A DNA stretch of 64,000 bases from Thuidium tamariscinum. Lineage: Eukaryota > Streptophyta > Bryopsida > Hypnales > Thuidiaceae. Numbering within the stretch: the first letter of the stretch is position 1; each line of letters opens with the position of its first letter. Both the position numbers and the translations under genes were made by a program. Shown piece after piece: positions 1 to 12,410 of the stretch. Location: the NCBI GenBank assembly GCA_947034885.2, contig OX344756.2, positions 17,790,098-17,854,097 of the forward strand. Direction: 5' to 3'. The notes under the pieces are model-generated. The model had not been told where the DNA came from. It saw only the letters and a list, made by a program, of their open reading frames with translations, and did no database searches.

Positions 1-3000
1 AGCAGCTTTTAAGCAAGTCATTAAGGCTTTTCAAGCTGCATTGGCTCTTGGCACCGGTTCATCTTTAGGTCCAGAAGGTCCAAGTGTAGACATTGGTAAA
101 TCATGGGCTCATGGTTTTTCAAACATCATGAAAAATAGCAAAGAAAGACGAATTGCACTTGTAGCAGCTGGAGCTGCTGCTGGCATTGCTTCAGGTTGGT
201 AAATACAATTAGAATATAATTTCTATTCAATTTTGAATTAGTTAATACTTGAATTGATTACAAATCACCATATTTGTTCATCATTTTATATTTGTACAAA
301 TTCAAAGAACTTCAATTATACAAAAGCAATTTTTTTCTTTTGAGAAATCATGATAGCATTCACATTACTATCTATAAGTGTCAATTTTGGCAACAAAAGT
401 ACAAAATATGTTTTTAAAGTACATGCAATCTTATTGGCCTCATTTAGTGCTGACTATAGGTTTTAATGCACCTGTTGCCGGGACATTTTTTGCTATTGAA
501 ACTGTACTAAAACCCCAACATGCTGAAAACTCTCCTCCTCTTACAACTGCAATGATTATACTAGCAGCAGTGATATCATCTACTGTGTCTGAAATTCTAC
601 TTGGTGAAAGGCCTGCATTTACAGTTCCACCTTATGAATTACGATCTGCTGCTGGTATAATTCTTTGTAAAACAACTCATTATTGTTGAATCTTTTTTTT
701 GTCGTTTCAATTTTTTTATTTAATTAACTTTGATCTTTCTAAGTTCATAGAGTTTTGAATCACAAAACAATGTCATTGAGTCATTTGTGTATGTGCAGAG
801 CTACCACTATATATACTTCTCGGAGGCATTTGTGGCATTATGAGTTTAACTTTAACTCGTCTTGTTGCATGGTTCACTCATGCATTTGATTTCTTGAAAC
901 ACCAACTTGGAGTTCCTACTTCTATCACCCCAGCCATTGGAGCCTTTTTGACAGGAATTATTGCCTTACAATATCCAGGGGTTCTTTATTGGGGATTTAC
1001 AAATGTAGATGAAATCCTTAAGACTGGTTCTAGTACAAGTGCTCCTGGTAAAGGTCTTTTGATGCAACTTACTATTGCAAAAATAGTATCTACTGCAATG
1101 TGTAAAGGTTCAGGACTAGTAGGCGGGATCTATGCTCCTAGTTTGTTCATTGGATCAGCAGTTGGTGGTGTGTATGGCAGTATAATTGGAGAAGCCATCA
1201 ATAAAGTTATACCAAGTGGTAACACAGTGGCTCATCCTCAAGCTTATGCACTTGTATGTAACTATGTGTACCATGCAATCTAGTCATTTGTTGTATACTC
1301 ATATTTTCAAGTAAATTGATTTGTTAAATTATTCAATGTAATATGGATTTGTATTTAGGATGAAATTCTAAAAGGAACATTCTTCTATTCAATTGGGTCT
1401 CATGAGTTTAGTTTTCTAAGTTGTTGTTAATGTAATAAAGTTCAACCCTTGATACATTTTGATTTCTATAAAGATATTTAAACTTTGTTTTAAGGTCAAG
1501 GATTGAATAGGTAGGAATGGCAGCTTTACTAGCTTCAATGTGCTCAGTTCCTATGACATCTGTCCTTCTACTTTTTGAGCTTACAAAGGACTATCGCATC
1601 TTGCTTCCACTTATGGTAAGAATACTATTGGTACTTTAATTCTTTAGTTTCTTATTGATAAAGAATTCTAAAGTTCATTTTGGAAATGAATAATCTTTTT
1701 TGTTAATATAATTTTTATAGGCTATAATTTTTCTACTATAATGTGTCTAATATTTTTAATTTTGTAGGGTGCAGTAGGATTTGCAATTTGGGTGGCAGCA
1801 ATGGGTAAGAAAAGCAATTGTATGAAAAAATCTATAAACAAAAAAGGATTGCTAAGGCATTCTTCAAATGCTGTACCAAGTAGGCGTATGTGGAGTTTAC
1901 TAAGTGGTCATTCCGATGGATTACAAAGCCGAAGTATTTGGAATCTGTTAAGCGGTGGTTCAAATGTAGATTTAGATGTAGTACCAAGTGGGCGTGTCTG
2001 GCGTAGAGTTGAAGGACAAGGGCATGAAATTGAATTGGTTACTTTGAATAGTGATGATGATTCAAATGCAATATATATTTCAGAAGAGCTTCTAATGAAT
2101 GAATGCCAAGTAAGTACTTCTTATTGAATGCTTTTAATACTTATTAATTATTATTTGCATGTGTTGGTTTGTAACCTATTTGTTCTTAGTATTCCTAGTA
2201 TTGCTCTTGTATTTAGTAATTATGACTTTTTTGATTATATTATATGGATTCATTTGTTTTGAAAGGCACTCCTAAGTATCTTAATTATTTAGGTAGTTGT
2301 AGCAAATATTGATAGATTTATTATGCATTTTTTAATTTAAAAATGCAATTATTCTACTTTTACCAATGGCATTTATATATAATTGTATAGTAGAAACTAC
2401 ATCATATTAAGTAGCAACGCTAGACTCCACTCTTCATAAATAGCAGAATTTTTTTTCATTTGAATTTTTTTTACATAGAATTTTTTTGTAGCAATGTTTT
2501 TCTTATAAAAAAGGATATATAATATTTTGAGTGTATTGAAAACCCCTTCAAGTACTTAATATTGAGTACTTATGAAATAATCCTTAATCACACAATTTTT
2601 ATAATTTATAATGAAGCAATTCTATTGGATCATTACATATTGTAATATTTGATGTAACAAATTTTGTGATTCTACAGGCAAAAGATGCTATGTTTATAGA
2701 CTTTGTTAGAGTAAATGCAATGACTACAGTGAAAGAAAGTTTAGGTGCAATGTTGGCAGGTGGACAACGTTGTGCTCTAGTTGTAGATGAGAATGATCTT
2801 TTGGAGGGAATCATGTCGTCTAGTGATTTGCAATGTGAGGTACTTCGAGCAATTGAAGAATCTATATATTCAGATGTTCCAGTTATTATAGAGGTTAATC
2901 CCTTTTTCCAACTAAAATTAGCATTGTTTTTTCAATCGTTTTTTTATAAATTGAAATTTAAAATGCCTCATTTACTATAATTTAAAATCATTACTAGATA

Positions 3001-3728
3001 GCTTCCTAAATGCTGAATTTTTGTTTAACTAGAAGATTTTGATAATGTACAGACTAATACAATATTGGTTGCTGCAATTTGTACAAGTAATATTGAAAGT
3101 GGATCAAATGGCCAAAACATTGTGGTGTGCTATCCAGATACAAGTCTTAGTGATGTTGAAGAATTGATGAAATCACGCAATTTACTTCAACTTCCAGTTG
3201 TTACTCGTGTTGGTAGACAATGGCAAGATCGTAATAATAAGGTCATTGGTGTGCTATATATTGAGGCAATTCCCCAATGCATCAAGTAAGATTCTCCACT
3301 ACTACGAAACATTGATAATTCTATCATCTCAAAAATGTATTGAAGACATGTATGATAGAAATAGATATAATGATTTTGAGGCTTGAGTTTCTATTTTATC
3401 ATCTTTGTCAAGTAGTAAATACAATAAGAAGAATTATAGTTTATAGAGTATTTTATATATGTTTCTAAATATTTTTGTTATTCAAAAAAATGAATTCAAG
3501 ATTGCAAATGAAGAATTAGGGATTTATAATATAGAAGCAAATAAAATATCCCTATCTATAAAACTACAACTAAATATGCAACATTCAAATTCATGCATTA
3601 GAAATAATGATATTGTTGTTGTGTTTATTCATGTATAAAGGGTTGAGGCATCTAAGCGGATGACGGCCCTACTTGCTCAAAAAGCAAAAGATGAAGATTT
3701 TTCTCCAGTATTTGAAGGAAGTCACTAA
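1..3728 (+). CDS. CLC-f type chloride channel/transporter, 5' part outside the window
   Basis: Eight exons are visible: 1-194 (partial), 460-654, 799-1253, 1511-1615, 1768-2109, 2678-2893, 3053-3285 and 3641-3728. All introns are GT-AG, phases agree, and the stop is TAA at 3726. They encode 608 residues of the channel. Exon 1 carries the selectivity-filter stretch GTGSSLGPEGPSVDIG with the gating glutamate, exon 3 carries GSGLVGGIYAPSL, and exon 4 carries FELTKDYRILLPLM. The tail (exons 6-7) is a pair of CBS domains, AKDAMFIDFV...GIMSSSD and PDTSLSDVEELM...GVLYIEA. The order and wording match plant CLC-f/CLC-e proteins, anion channels or exchangers of Golgi or plastid membranes, which differ from the vacuolar CLC-a group. 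Exon 5 holds a less conserved linker with a repeated RxxWxLLSG-like phrase (residues near RRMWSLLSG and RSIWNLLSG). The start codon and first membrane helices lie upstream of base 1. Family assignment is sure; the CLC-f subtype and location follow from family knowledge. Confidence 0.93.
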
Positions 3729-3959
3729 TTGATTTTTTGCACTAATGTCACTTCATCAGTGATCTTTTTTTAGAGAATGATGAAACCAATTTAGATAGTG
3801 ACAATATGATTTTGTAGTGAAAACTCTTGTCAGGCCTATGAGGCCACCCATTTGTTATTTCATGTAGCATAAAGTGTCATAGATAAGGTAATAAAGCTTT
3901 GAAGAAAAGGCCCATGCCATTTGTAAGATAATTCTATAAATGTAAAACTGACTAAATCC

Positions 3960-3965
3960 AATAAA
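3960..3965 (+). promoter_or_regulatory. Possible poly(A) signal of the CLC gene
   Basis: AATAAA lies about 230 bases after the channel stop codon in AT-rich DNA. Such hexamers are frequent by chance at this base composition, so this is only a plausible 3' end. Confidence 0.3.
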
Positions 3966-4947
3966 ATTTAATTGTGTTGTACAAGAAGTTATCTTTATAT
4001 TTTTTGCCATATTCAAAGTTCAAATATGTATCAACAACATTGTTCTAAATTTGATAGCAATATTATCCATGTAGTGATTAAGATTACACTAATGATATGT
4101 CAAAGAATTTAATAGCCAATATTACCTTCATTTGTACTTTTTTCATTTGTGTCTATATTTTTGTAAGACAATCATAGTTAAAATTTTGTGAAAAAAATGA
4201 GTTAATTCCTTGCAAAATATCATTTGAATTTATATGGATGTAATTACCAAATAGATTTAAAAGTAAGATGACATTGCTTTTTTATATATATAGATAAATT
4301 TGCATTTATTTAGTTGAAAAAAAATGAAGTTTAATTTTTATTAGATATTACAATTATGGATGTAAATTTTTCATTACTCTAAGAAACACTATACGCTACT
4401 TTGAAAAATAAAAAATAAAAAATAGATCATGTTATTGGTTGTGTATCATGGGCTTTGGAGCATCTCATGTAGGTCATTATGATACTATGAATCTTCATTC
4501 TTTGCAATAATTGGATAGAAGGTAATTGAATCATGCCTTGAATTTCAAAATTCAAATGTTGAATCTTTAGTAAAATTGGATTAAAATACAATTCTTCTTA
4601 ACCAAAGATATGTTACTATTATATTAGCCTAAGAGCATGAGTCTATAAACCTCAAAAGACAATACACTTATGTTATAAGTGTTTCTAAACTCTAATCCAT
4701 TCATAATTACAATGTAACTACAATATAGATATCTACATTATAGGTGTTTATATTATAAGCACCTTCAACGGCTTTAGGACTATTTACCTATACATATGCT
4801 CAAGGCTAACATGCTTGCACTTTCATACTTAGATATTAGCATCATTGTTTGCAATCTATAATTGGCCTTGAATAAACCACAACCTTATAATTTGACAACC
4901 CTATGGTTGCAATCAAATTTCATTTTCAAAAGGTTCTAGGTTTAGTT
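3966..4947. other. AT-rich intergenic DNA, no gene seen
   Basis: No ORF with recognisable protein features and no strong repeat structure. The stretch precedes a series of transposon-like elements. Confidence 0.6.
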
Positions 4948-5886
4948 TTGAACCCTTAAAAGGTTGACTATATTTTCACCAAAATTGATCCAAAATTGCC
5001 ATTTCTAGTATATGTACCAAAACTTTTTTTTAAATAAAAAATTTACACATGTAACCATACAATCTTGTAGTAAGCTTGTTTGAAAAGATGTAGAAAAAAC
5101 TTCAGAATTTTTCACCATGCAAATTGCAAGATATTAGCATTTGAAGTTACAAAAATCCTTTTTTTATCATTGCAAAAATCCGGGCACTTGCACATCATAA
5201 GGTCACAAATGTATGAAAAAAAGTTCAAATTGGTTGTTACTCTTTGGATTCATACTTAAAGTCAAGTTGGCTACATGTTCAAAATATTTTAAATCATTTG
5301 GAATTGCACAACATATAGGAAAAAAATAGTAAGTAGAAAGAAGTAGAAAATGAGCTAAAATGCAATAATTGTAAACAATTTATTTATAGAATTGAAAAAT
5401 ACCAATCCCAACGATTAAAATGTTATTATAAACAATCTACACCTACCTTTTTTCCAAAAATATTAAAAATTGAATTAAATAAAGGATATCAAACTTTTTC
5501 TTGTAGTGTAGGGATTCCATAACTTGTCACAAACTACTCTAAACTAAAACTCCTCATAACTTTTGACTCATTGATTCAAATGAAATCATTCAAAGCTTTC
5601 CATTTAAATAAAAATCTAATAAACCAATTTCAAATTTTCATTTCTTGAAAAAATAATTTTTAAAGAAGTTTTTTTTTTCTGCCCAAACTGCCAGCCGAGT
5701 AGAGAAAATGACATATCATGCCATAACTTTTTAACCATGTAGTCAAAAGCTATGAAAACTATTGGGACTCAAAGCTACTCCTTGGATGCATATTGTGTGA
5801 AATTAAAAAGAAAAATCTCCATTTGTAATAAGCTGCCCAAAATTGCTATGTTGCCAAAAAATGCAATTTGGACATTTAGGGGTTAA
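4948..5886 (+). mobile_element. TTAA-type inverted-repeat element A (non-autonomous)
   Basis: The left end reads TTGA-ACCCTTAAAAGG and the right end ATTTAGGGG-TTAA. The ends are therefore inverted copies of a (C)CCCTAAA tip next to a TTAA-like tetramer, with one base changed on the left. The interior matches elements B and G in the same orientation and C and F in reverse; the phrase TCACCAAAA...CAAAA(T/C)TGCCATTTCTAG follows the left tip. There is no transposase ORF. The layout suggests a piggyBac-like non-autonomous element; superfamily is inferred from the target site and tips only. Confidence 0.5.
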
Positions 5887-6707
5887 ACAACTCAAAACTT
5901 CATGTAGAGTTTCAATTTTGTTGAGTATGATCAATCCGTATCTACCATAACCAATTACATGAATCACATGTGTGTATTGTTTGTCAAGGAAAAAATATAT
6001 ATACTAATAAGTTTTGATTTAATAACTTCAAATTAAAAATTCAATTGAAATGTTTGAACCTTTGAACTATTAAATCATAATACCTTTCCATTCCGTACTA
6101 TGCAACATGGTCATAGTTGTAACTTCAATTGAACTATGGGCTCCCACAACTCAACTTCCGTTGAAATGAAGTTTGATGTGGTTGTGTCACCATCATATCT
6201 AAATCCTCAATGACCTTCATCAAAATTTTTAAAACAATATGAAAACAATCTTGACTTAATGTAATGTGAAATTCACTCTTATTTTAATATTGATCTTAGA
6301 ATATGTGCAAGAATATTAATACATCATATGAGATTTCCTATTAGAAAACACAAAGTATAAACAATGTGTGTAAATTTATAAGTTTGTAAGTCAATATTAA
6401 TATTGAACCACAATTACCAATTAGCTAGTATTCCTTTAGATAGCAATGGGAATTGGGGAGGGGGGGATAAGGCAAAAATCACAAAAATGCAATTGGGGAA
6501 ATATGAGAAGAAAAGTCAAGGAAAAAATAGAAGTTTTAAATTGAAAAAACTTTAGGCAAGATTTGGTATAGTAACCAAATTGAGCCACAAACAATAAATG
6601 GTGATAAAGTGAATACTAAAATATTACTTAGTAGGAAATGGTACATGTAGACCTCTCAATAATCAAATATGTACTTTTTTTTAGTGAAAAATGAAAGTTT
6701 TCAATAG
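5887..6707. other. AT-rich spacer, no gene seen
   Basis: Low-complexity AT-rich sequence with a short G-rich run near 6456. No coding signal on either strand. Confidence 0.55.
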
Positions 6708-6821
6708 TTAACCCTTAAAATTGCCCAAATTTTTTTAAAAACGGAATTTAACCGCCCATTTAGGAATGGGCTTGAAATTTCACATTGATCATATATGGTT
6801 GATTGGGCAATTAGGGGTTAA
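6708..6821. mobile_element. TTAA-type miniature element D, 114 bp
   Basis: The left end is TTAACCCTTAAAATTGCCC and the right end, read on the other strand, is TTAACCCCTAATTGCCC. Both ends carry an intact TTAA and nearly the same tip, so inverted repeats make up about a third of the element. It is too short to code for anything. Confidence 0.5.
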
Positions 6822-6828
6822 TTCCTCA

Positions 6829-7794
6829 TTAACCCCTCACCGCCCATGGGGACCAAAAGTATCCTCACACAATCTAGCAGCCAACTTCAAAGTGTTGTAA
6901 CTTTAGCATTCGATGTCTAAATTCAATAAAACTTGTTGGAAAAGTTGTGCATAGAATTTTGGTTTCTATTGTAAAAATTTTAGATCAATTCTAGTTGTAT
7001 TGAATTTTTGGCAACCAATCAAAGCTTGCACGTTCAATTTGAGTTCACCAAACTGCATTTTAGGGCTGCAACTTCGGGTTCTTGTATCTTTTTCATTCAA
7101 TGCTAGATTTCAATCAAATTTGTTGGATTGTTTATGTCTTGAATTCTAGTTATAGTGGTAAAAATTTCATGTCAATCCAAGTTGTTTTGAATGTTTTGGA
7201 GCAATTTGAAGCTCAAAATCCTACCATTTTTGGAGTGCAGTGAACTTTGGCAACTTATAACTTCTTTATTACATAGTGTGTTTACAACAATTTCTGTTGG
7301 GAAAGTTGAGCATACTAGTCTAGTTTTTGTGGTTCAAATTTCATATTAGTCCAAGTACTAATGAGTGACTAAAAAGCATTTTAGTAAAGAAAAGTTCATC
7401 CATTGATGTGATTTTTTGCTACTTTTTCAATGTTTTTTGAAATTTTAAAACAATTTTGCAAACACAATGAGTCACTTTAATGATATTTTTTTTACCAAAG
7501 TGTTTTTCTTTTCTTTTTGAATCAATTTGTAGTTTAAAGTTTTTTCATTTGAATAGGCTTAGAAATCAAATTTCACCTCTAAATGTGTTTTTAAGAAAAT
7601 TTTAGCATATTTTTCCAACACTAAAACATTATAATCTTTCATATGACTCCAAATTTGATTTACAAAATCTTTAACATGCACACTATAAGATTGTACAGTT
7701 TACATTTGCATATGTTACTTACATTTAGACTTATAACACTTGAAAAGAAGGGTTGTTTTCTAACATGGTTGGGACTTGGGTGGTGAGGGGTTAA
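6829..7794. mobile_element. TTAA-type element E, 966 bp, well-preserved ends
   Basis: The left end TTAACCCCTCACCGCCCA and the right end on the other strand TTAACCCCTCACCACCCA differ at one position in 18, with TTAA intact on both sides. The tip (CCCCTCACC) differs from the CCCCTAAA tip of the other elements, so this is a separate subfamily. It starts only 7 bases after element D ends. Inside, from about 6880 to 7390, three degraded units of roughly 175 bases follow one another, each with a phrase like AACTT...GTTGG(A/G)AAAGTTG(T/A)GCATA. No transposase ORF. Confidence 0.6.
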
Positions 7795-8884
7795 AAATTG
7801 AACTTACTAAGCACTTCCAGGGTGATCCAAACTTTGTCACATTATTTTTTTCCTACTATATTCAAAATGAAGTATTTTTCCTATATCCTATTTTTTTAAT
7901 AATCACCTTAAAAATATATTACCAATGCTATGATAGATCTACAAAAGTATAAATTTTACCTTCAATGAATTAAACCAGTCCTATTTTTTTTATCTCACAC
8001 CATTTTCTACTGCCTACCTTTCCTTCATGCACCTTGCTCATGACATTAACCCTCTTCCAATCCATGTAGCTTCTTATGGGTGTGGAATATCTATACCATC
8101 TATAGTAAAGTCAAGATAGTAGTGTATAATAGTGATGTATGCTATTGAATGATATGCAATAGAATACATATTTGTAGATAACTAATTGATTTTCTTAGAA
8201 AATTTTGTTAGAAAATGGCTACATGATTGATGTTGTTGTCACCATGCGATGAAAACACTAGAATATTTAGAAAGGATATTTCTTATTTTTTCCCTGTAGA
8301 GTTTGACAATTTGAAATTTGCTACAGACAAAACTATATAAGTGACATATAGATGTTCTTAAATTAATTTTACTTGTTGAAGTATTGTCATTTTTTGTTCT
8401 TTATTTTTAGAGTGTCTTTGCATTGGGATGGCAATGGAAATTCTACTTGTAAAAGTCTATATTAAAAAAGACTATTTAAGACCATATTTGTATCAAATTT
8501 GCATTATCAATATTGAAGACAATTGTCTTTGTTTCAACCTAGATTTAATACATAATGATGGTCTAAAATTCTTTTTTCAATTGATCATTTGTATCTCAAT
8601 AGCGATTGGAAATTCCTTCAATGAGGTATTATTGATTATTCTAGAAAATAAGATGCTTCATCTACAATTTTCAAAATGATATATTTAAAATTTATTTTTG
8701 ACAAATTCTAATCTTTTGGTATTCATTAAAATTTTAGCTATGAAAAAAATTCTTCTAAATCTATATCCAATTAATAAAATGAAGGTTTCCATCTATTGAA
8801 TTCTCTCTACTAGTATTTGTGAAATTCCTAAAAATCTTGATTTTAACAATTTGAGTACTTTATTGCAATTTGAATTTGAACGTA
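7795..8884. other. AT-rich spacer, no supported gene
   Basis: An open frame of 83 codons at 8428-8679 has no recognisable domain, low-complexity composition and no splice or conservation cue, so it is not called. Nothing else stands out. Confidence 0.5.
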
Positions 8885-9350
8885 TACCACACAATCCAAT
8901 ATACTAAAAAGTGGTTGCACACCCTTGGTCAATTAATTAGTTCCCCCATTCTCTCAAAAAAAATTCAAAGGCCATTGATTGTTTTAAGAAAAATGCTTGC
9001 CTTTAAAATCACTATTGATTTCACAAAAAACCACAAGCCAATGATCTTGTGAGATTTAATCTCAATATGAATACAAAATGAATATTGGATATGGATATAA
9101 TATCATATATAAAGGCATAGTGAATATTGGATATAGATATAATACCATATATAAATACACATAGTGAATATTGAATATGGATATGAATACAAATATGGAT
9201 ACAATACCATATATGAATATATAGTAGCTAATAGATATGGTATGGATATGGATATGGGTATAATATCAAATACAAATACTGGATAAAGTTTGAAATGTCC
9301 TATATTTTTTGTCAATTAAATCGATTTTTGAAAATCACAAGAAGGAGAGG
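8885..9350 (+). repeat. Duplicated segment, copy 1
   Basis: This segment recurs at 10742-11150 in the same orientation. Shared landmarks are AAAAAGTGG(T/C)TGCACA(C/T)CCTTGG, CAATTAATTA, the phrase CACAAGCCA(A/T)TGATCTT and then a run of GGATAT-rich short repeats (9062-9290 here). Each copy lies just left of a TTAA element (B here, C there). Confidence 0.6.
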
Positions 9351-9365
9351 GAGGAGAATGAAAAA

Positions 9366-10333
9366 TTAAAATCCCTAAAGGTTTTTGACCATGTTTTCAC
9401 CAAAAAACCTCCAAAACTGTCATTTCTAGAATAACTACCAAATTTTAGGAAAAAAGAATTTTTGGAAAAATATAATTGTAGGATCTTTTAGTTCATTGGT
9501 TTTAGAGCATGTAGAAAAAATTCCAGAAATTTCCACCTCGTAGTTTGCAAGATATTAGTGTTTGAAGTTACACAAATCCTTTTTTTACCATTGTGGAAAT
9601 CTGGGCAGCTGCACTTCAAAGGGTCACATTTGTATGAAAAAATGTTCAAAATGGTTGTAATTCTTTGGATTCATTTTTGAAATTAAATTGGCTACATCCT
9701 TGAAAATTTTCAAATAATTTGGAATTGTACATGTACAAAAAAAATAGTAAGTAGAAAGAAGTAGAGAATGATTCAAAATACAAAATTGTTGACAATTAAT
9801 TTATTGAATTAAAAAATGCCAATCCCAATGGTTGTAATGTTGTAGTAAACGATCTTCATTTAATTTTTTTTATTATTTTCAAAAATATTAAAAATTGAGT
9901 AAAATAATCTCGAAAAATAATGGACTTCAAAGTTTATTTTGGAGTAGAGATTCCATAACTTCCGACAAACTACCCTCAAACTAAAACTCCCATAACTTTC
10001 ATCTCATTAATCTAAATTGCATGATTCAAAGCTTTCCATGTTTATAAAAATCTAAAGAATAAGTTTCAAATTTTTATTTCTTAAGAAAATGTTTTTTAAA
10101 GAAGTTTTTTTATTTGCCCGGGTTGCATGCCAAATAGAAAAAAATTACATATCATGCAATAACTTTTTAAGTATGTAGTCAAAAGTTATGAAAATTATTG
10201 GGCCTTAAAGATACTCCTTGAGCACATGTTTTGTGAAAATTTCAAAGAAAAAGAATGAAAACTCCATCTGTAGTGAGTTGCTCAAAATTGCTATGTTGCC
10301 AAAAAATGCAATTTGGTCCTTTAAGGGTTTTAA
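9366..10333 (+). mobile_element. TTAA-type inverted-repeat element B
   Basis: The left end is TTAA-AAT-CCCTAAAGG and the right end on the other strand is TTAA-AA-CCCTTAAAGGACC. Both sides have a TTAA and the CCCTAAAGG tip, with two or three extra A/T bases between. The interior is clearly homologous to A (same orientation) and C (reverse). No coding capacity for a transposase. Confidence 0.5.
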
Positions 10334-10339
10334 TTAATT

Positions 10340-10372
10340 TTTTTGGGTGCACAGTCACTGTGCACCCAAAAA
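10340..10372. repeat. Perfect 33-bp palindrome
   Basis: The arm TTTTTGGGTGCACAGT is followed by a single C and then its exact complement, ending CACCCAAAAA. It begins seven bases after the right end of element B. A one-base spacer favours a cruciform or protein-binding dyad over a stem-loop RNA. No function can be read from it. Confidence 0.9.
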
Positions 10373-10741
10373 CCAATTTATTTTAAAATTTAAAATTTTT
10401 GGGTTGTTTCAATACATTGTCACACAATGTCATTTTTGAAAAGTGCCAAAAATAACCAAATCACAATCACAATCACAACCTATAATTTTCTCATATTAAG
10501 AAAATACACAAAAATTTACACTATAATATATACACCTATCAATGGTGAAACTTTGAAACTATAATGATGAAATTTGATGGTGCAAAATGAATTTCTGTTA
10601 TGCTTATTTTCTACTAGACATAAATAATTTGAAAGTAATTTATTGAGTGCAAATGATTTCATTTCTACAGTATAATATTAAAAATCTCCTTTCATATATA
10701 TGAGGTAAAATGAATCATCTAGCTACTTGACTAGACGCATC
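10373..10741. other. AT-rich spacer
   Basis: Contains a CATTGTCACACAATGT near-palindrome (about 10411-10430) that recurs near 11203-11220 before element C, which suggests shared ancestry of the two flanks. No gene seen. Confidence 0.4.
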
Positions 10742-11150
10742 CTACAATGCAATGTCCTAAAAAGTGGCTGCACATCCTTGGTCAATTAATTATTCCCTTG
10801 GTCTCTCAAAAAATTTATAAGCCATTGATTATTTTAAAAAAAACTTTATCCTTAAAATTACCATTGATTTCCCAAAAAATCACAAGCCATTGATCTTATG
10901 GGATTTAATCTAAATACGGATATGGATACAATACCATATATGAATATTGGATATGGGTATAATATCATATGTGAATACTTGATATGGATATTGAATATAG
11001 ATATGAGTATGAGTATGGATATAGTACAAGGATATGGATACAATAGTGAGGTACAAATATAAATACAAATACGAGATGAAATGTCCTATATATTGTTTGT
11101 CAATGAAATTGGTTTCCAAAAATTATAAGAAGGGGGGGGGGGGGAGGGAA
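10742..11150 (+). repeat. Duplicated segment, copy 2, with GGATAT minisatellite and G13 run
   Basis: Second copy of the segment at 8885-9350, with the same order of landmarks and a GGATAT-rich short tandem stretch at 10916-11060. It ends in a run of 13 G at 11132-11144. Open frames in this part come from the minisatellite and are not called as genes. Confidence 0.6.
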
Positions 11151-11294
11151 TGAAAACTTTAAATTAAAATTTTTTGGGGCAATTTTTGCCACTTTTTCTG
11201 GACATTGTCACACAATGTCTTCAAAAATTGGTAGAAATTGCCAAATCCAAATTTGTCAGTCCATTTAGGTCTAGAACATCTTTGAAAAACAAAA

Positions 11295-12226
11295 TTAACC
11301 CCTAAAGGACCAACATGCATTTTTTGGGTGTATAGAAATTTTGGGCAGGTATGTGTAATTGGAAATTTGAATATTTTGGGCTAAAATTTTAATAGAAGGT
11401 GGGGGCAAGGAATATCTTCATGTATACCAAATTTCATGACATTTGGAAATATGAGTCAAAAGTTACGGCCTAATATGTTGCTTTTTTTCGTAACTGGGCA
11501 GTCCGGGCAGATTAGAAAAAATCACTTTTTTCAAAAATAAAAATTTTAAACTAGTTTTTTACATTTATATACAAGTGGAAAGCTTTGAATCATTCCATTT
11601 CAATCAAAGAGTCAAAAGTTATGAGTTTTTTTTGTTTGCGGGCAGTTATGGATTCTCTACTATTAAAAAAACTTTGAAGTCATTTATTTCACTCAATTTT
11701 CAATATTTTTGGAAAAAAATAAAATCCTAGGATTGAGATTGATTGTTACAACATTACAACCATTGGGATTGGCAATTTTTAATTCCACAATTAAATTCTT
11801 AACGATTTAGTGTTATGAATCATTCTCTACTTCTCTCTACTTACTATTTTTTTCCTATATGTTGTACAATTCCAAATGATGTGAAATTTTTTGAGCATAT
11901 CCCCATCTTGTTTAGGAAACTGAATTAAAAGAAGCACCACCATTTTCAACATTTTTTCTTTGAGAAGTGAGCATGTGAAGTGCAGCTGCCCGGTTTTTTG
12001 CAGGATTGAAAAAATGGTTTTGGTGAATTTGAATGCTTATATCTTTTGATCCACATGGTGGAATTTTTTGAAATTTTTACCACATGTTTTTTAGACATTA
12101 TACTACGAGATCCTGCGGTTACATATGTCAAAAATTGTTTTTTTCAAGAAAATTGGTAGTTGTACTAGAAATGGCAGTTTTGGAGCATTTTTGGTGAATA
12201 CATAGTCATGGAACTTTAGGGGTTAA
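11295..12226 (-). mobile_element. TTAA-type inverted-repeat element C, intact TTAA on both sides
   Basis: Left end TTAACCCCTAAAGGACC; right end on the other strand TTAACCCCTAAAGTTCC. Thirteen of the first 13 bases match, with TTAA perfect on both sides. The interior is the reverse of A and B: near the right end the sequence reads, on the minus strand, TCACCAAAAATGCTCCAAAA then CTGCCATTTCTAG. It contains no transposase ORF. It is the clearest example of the family in the window. Confidence 0.65.
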
Positions 12227-12410
12227 AAAGAAATACAAATTACAAATCACAAAACCACAGATGTTGTGCAACCCTAGTAATTATTAGCTAAGTTACTCAC
12301 CAATGGGGTCACTTTCCAAGTGTCTAATAAATTTAACTAATATCCTTCTCATACATAACTGGTTATTCATTTTTTTATTACAATTTTTGGTCTTTATGAT
12401 CCAAGGGCGT

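Noticed and set aside
8428..8679. 83-codon open frame in the AT-rich region
   Set aside because: Low-complexity composition, no domain, no splice or promoter cue; expected by chance at this base composition.
9103..11119. Several open frames rich in Tyr and Ile
   Set aside because: They are translations of GGATAT-type minisatellite repeats.
11295..12226. Interstitial telomere array
   Set aside because: Each CCCTAAA occurs once at an element tip, not in tandem.
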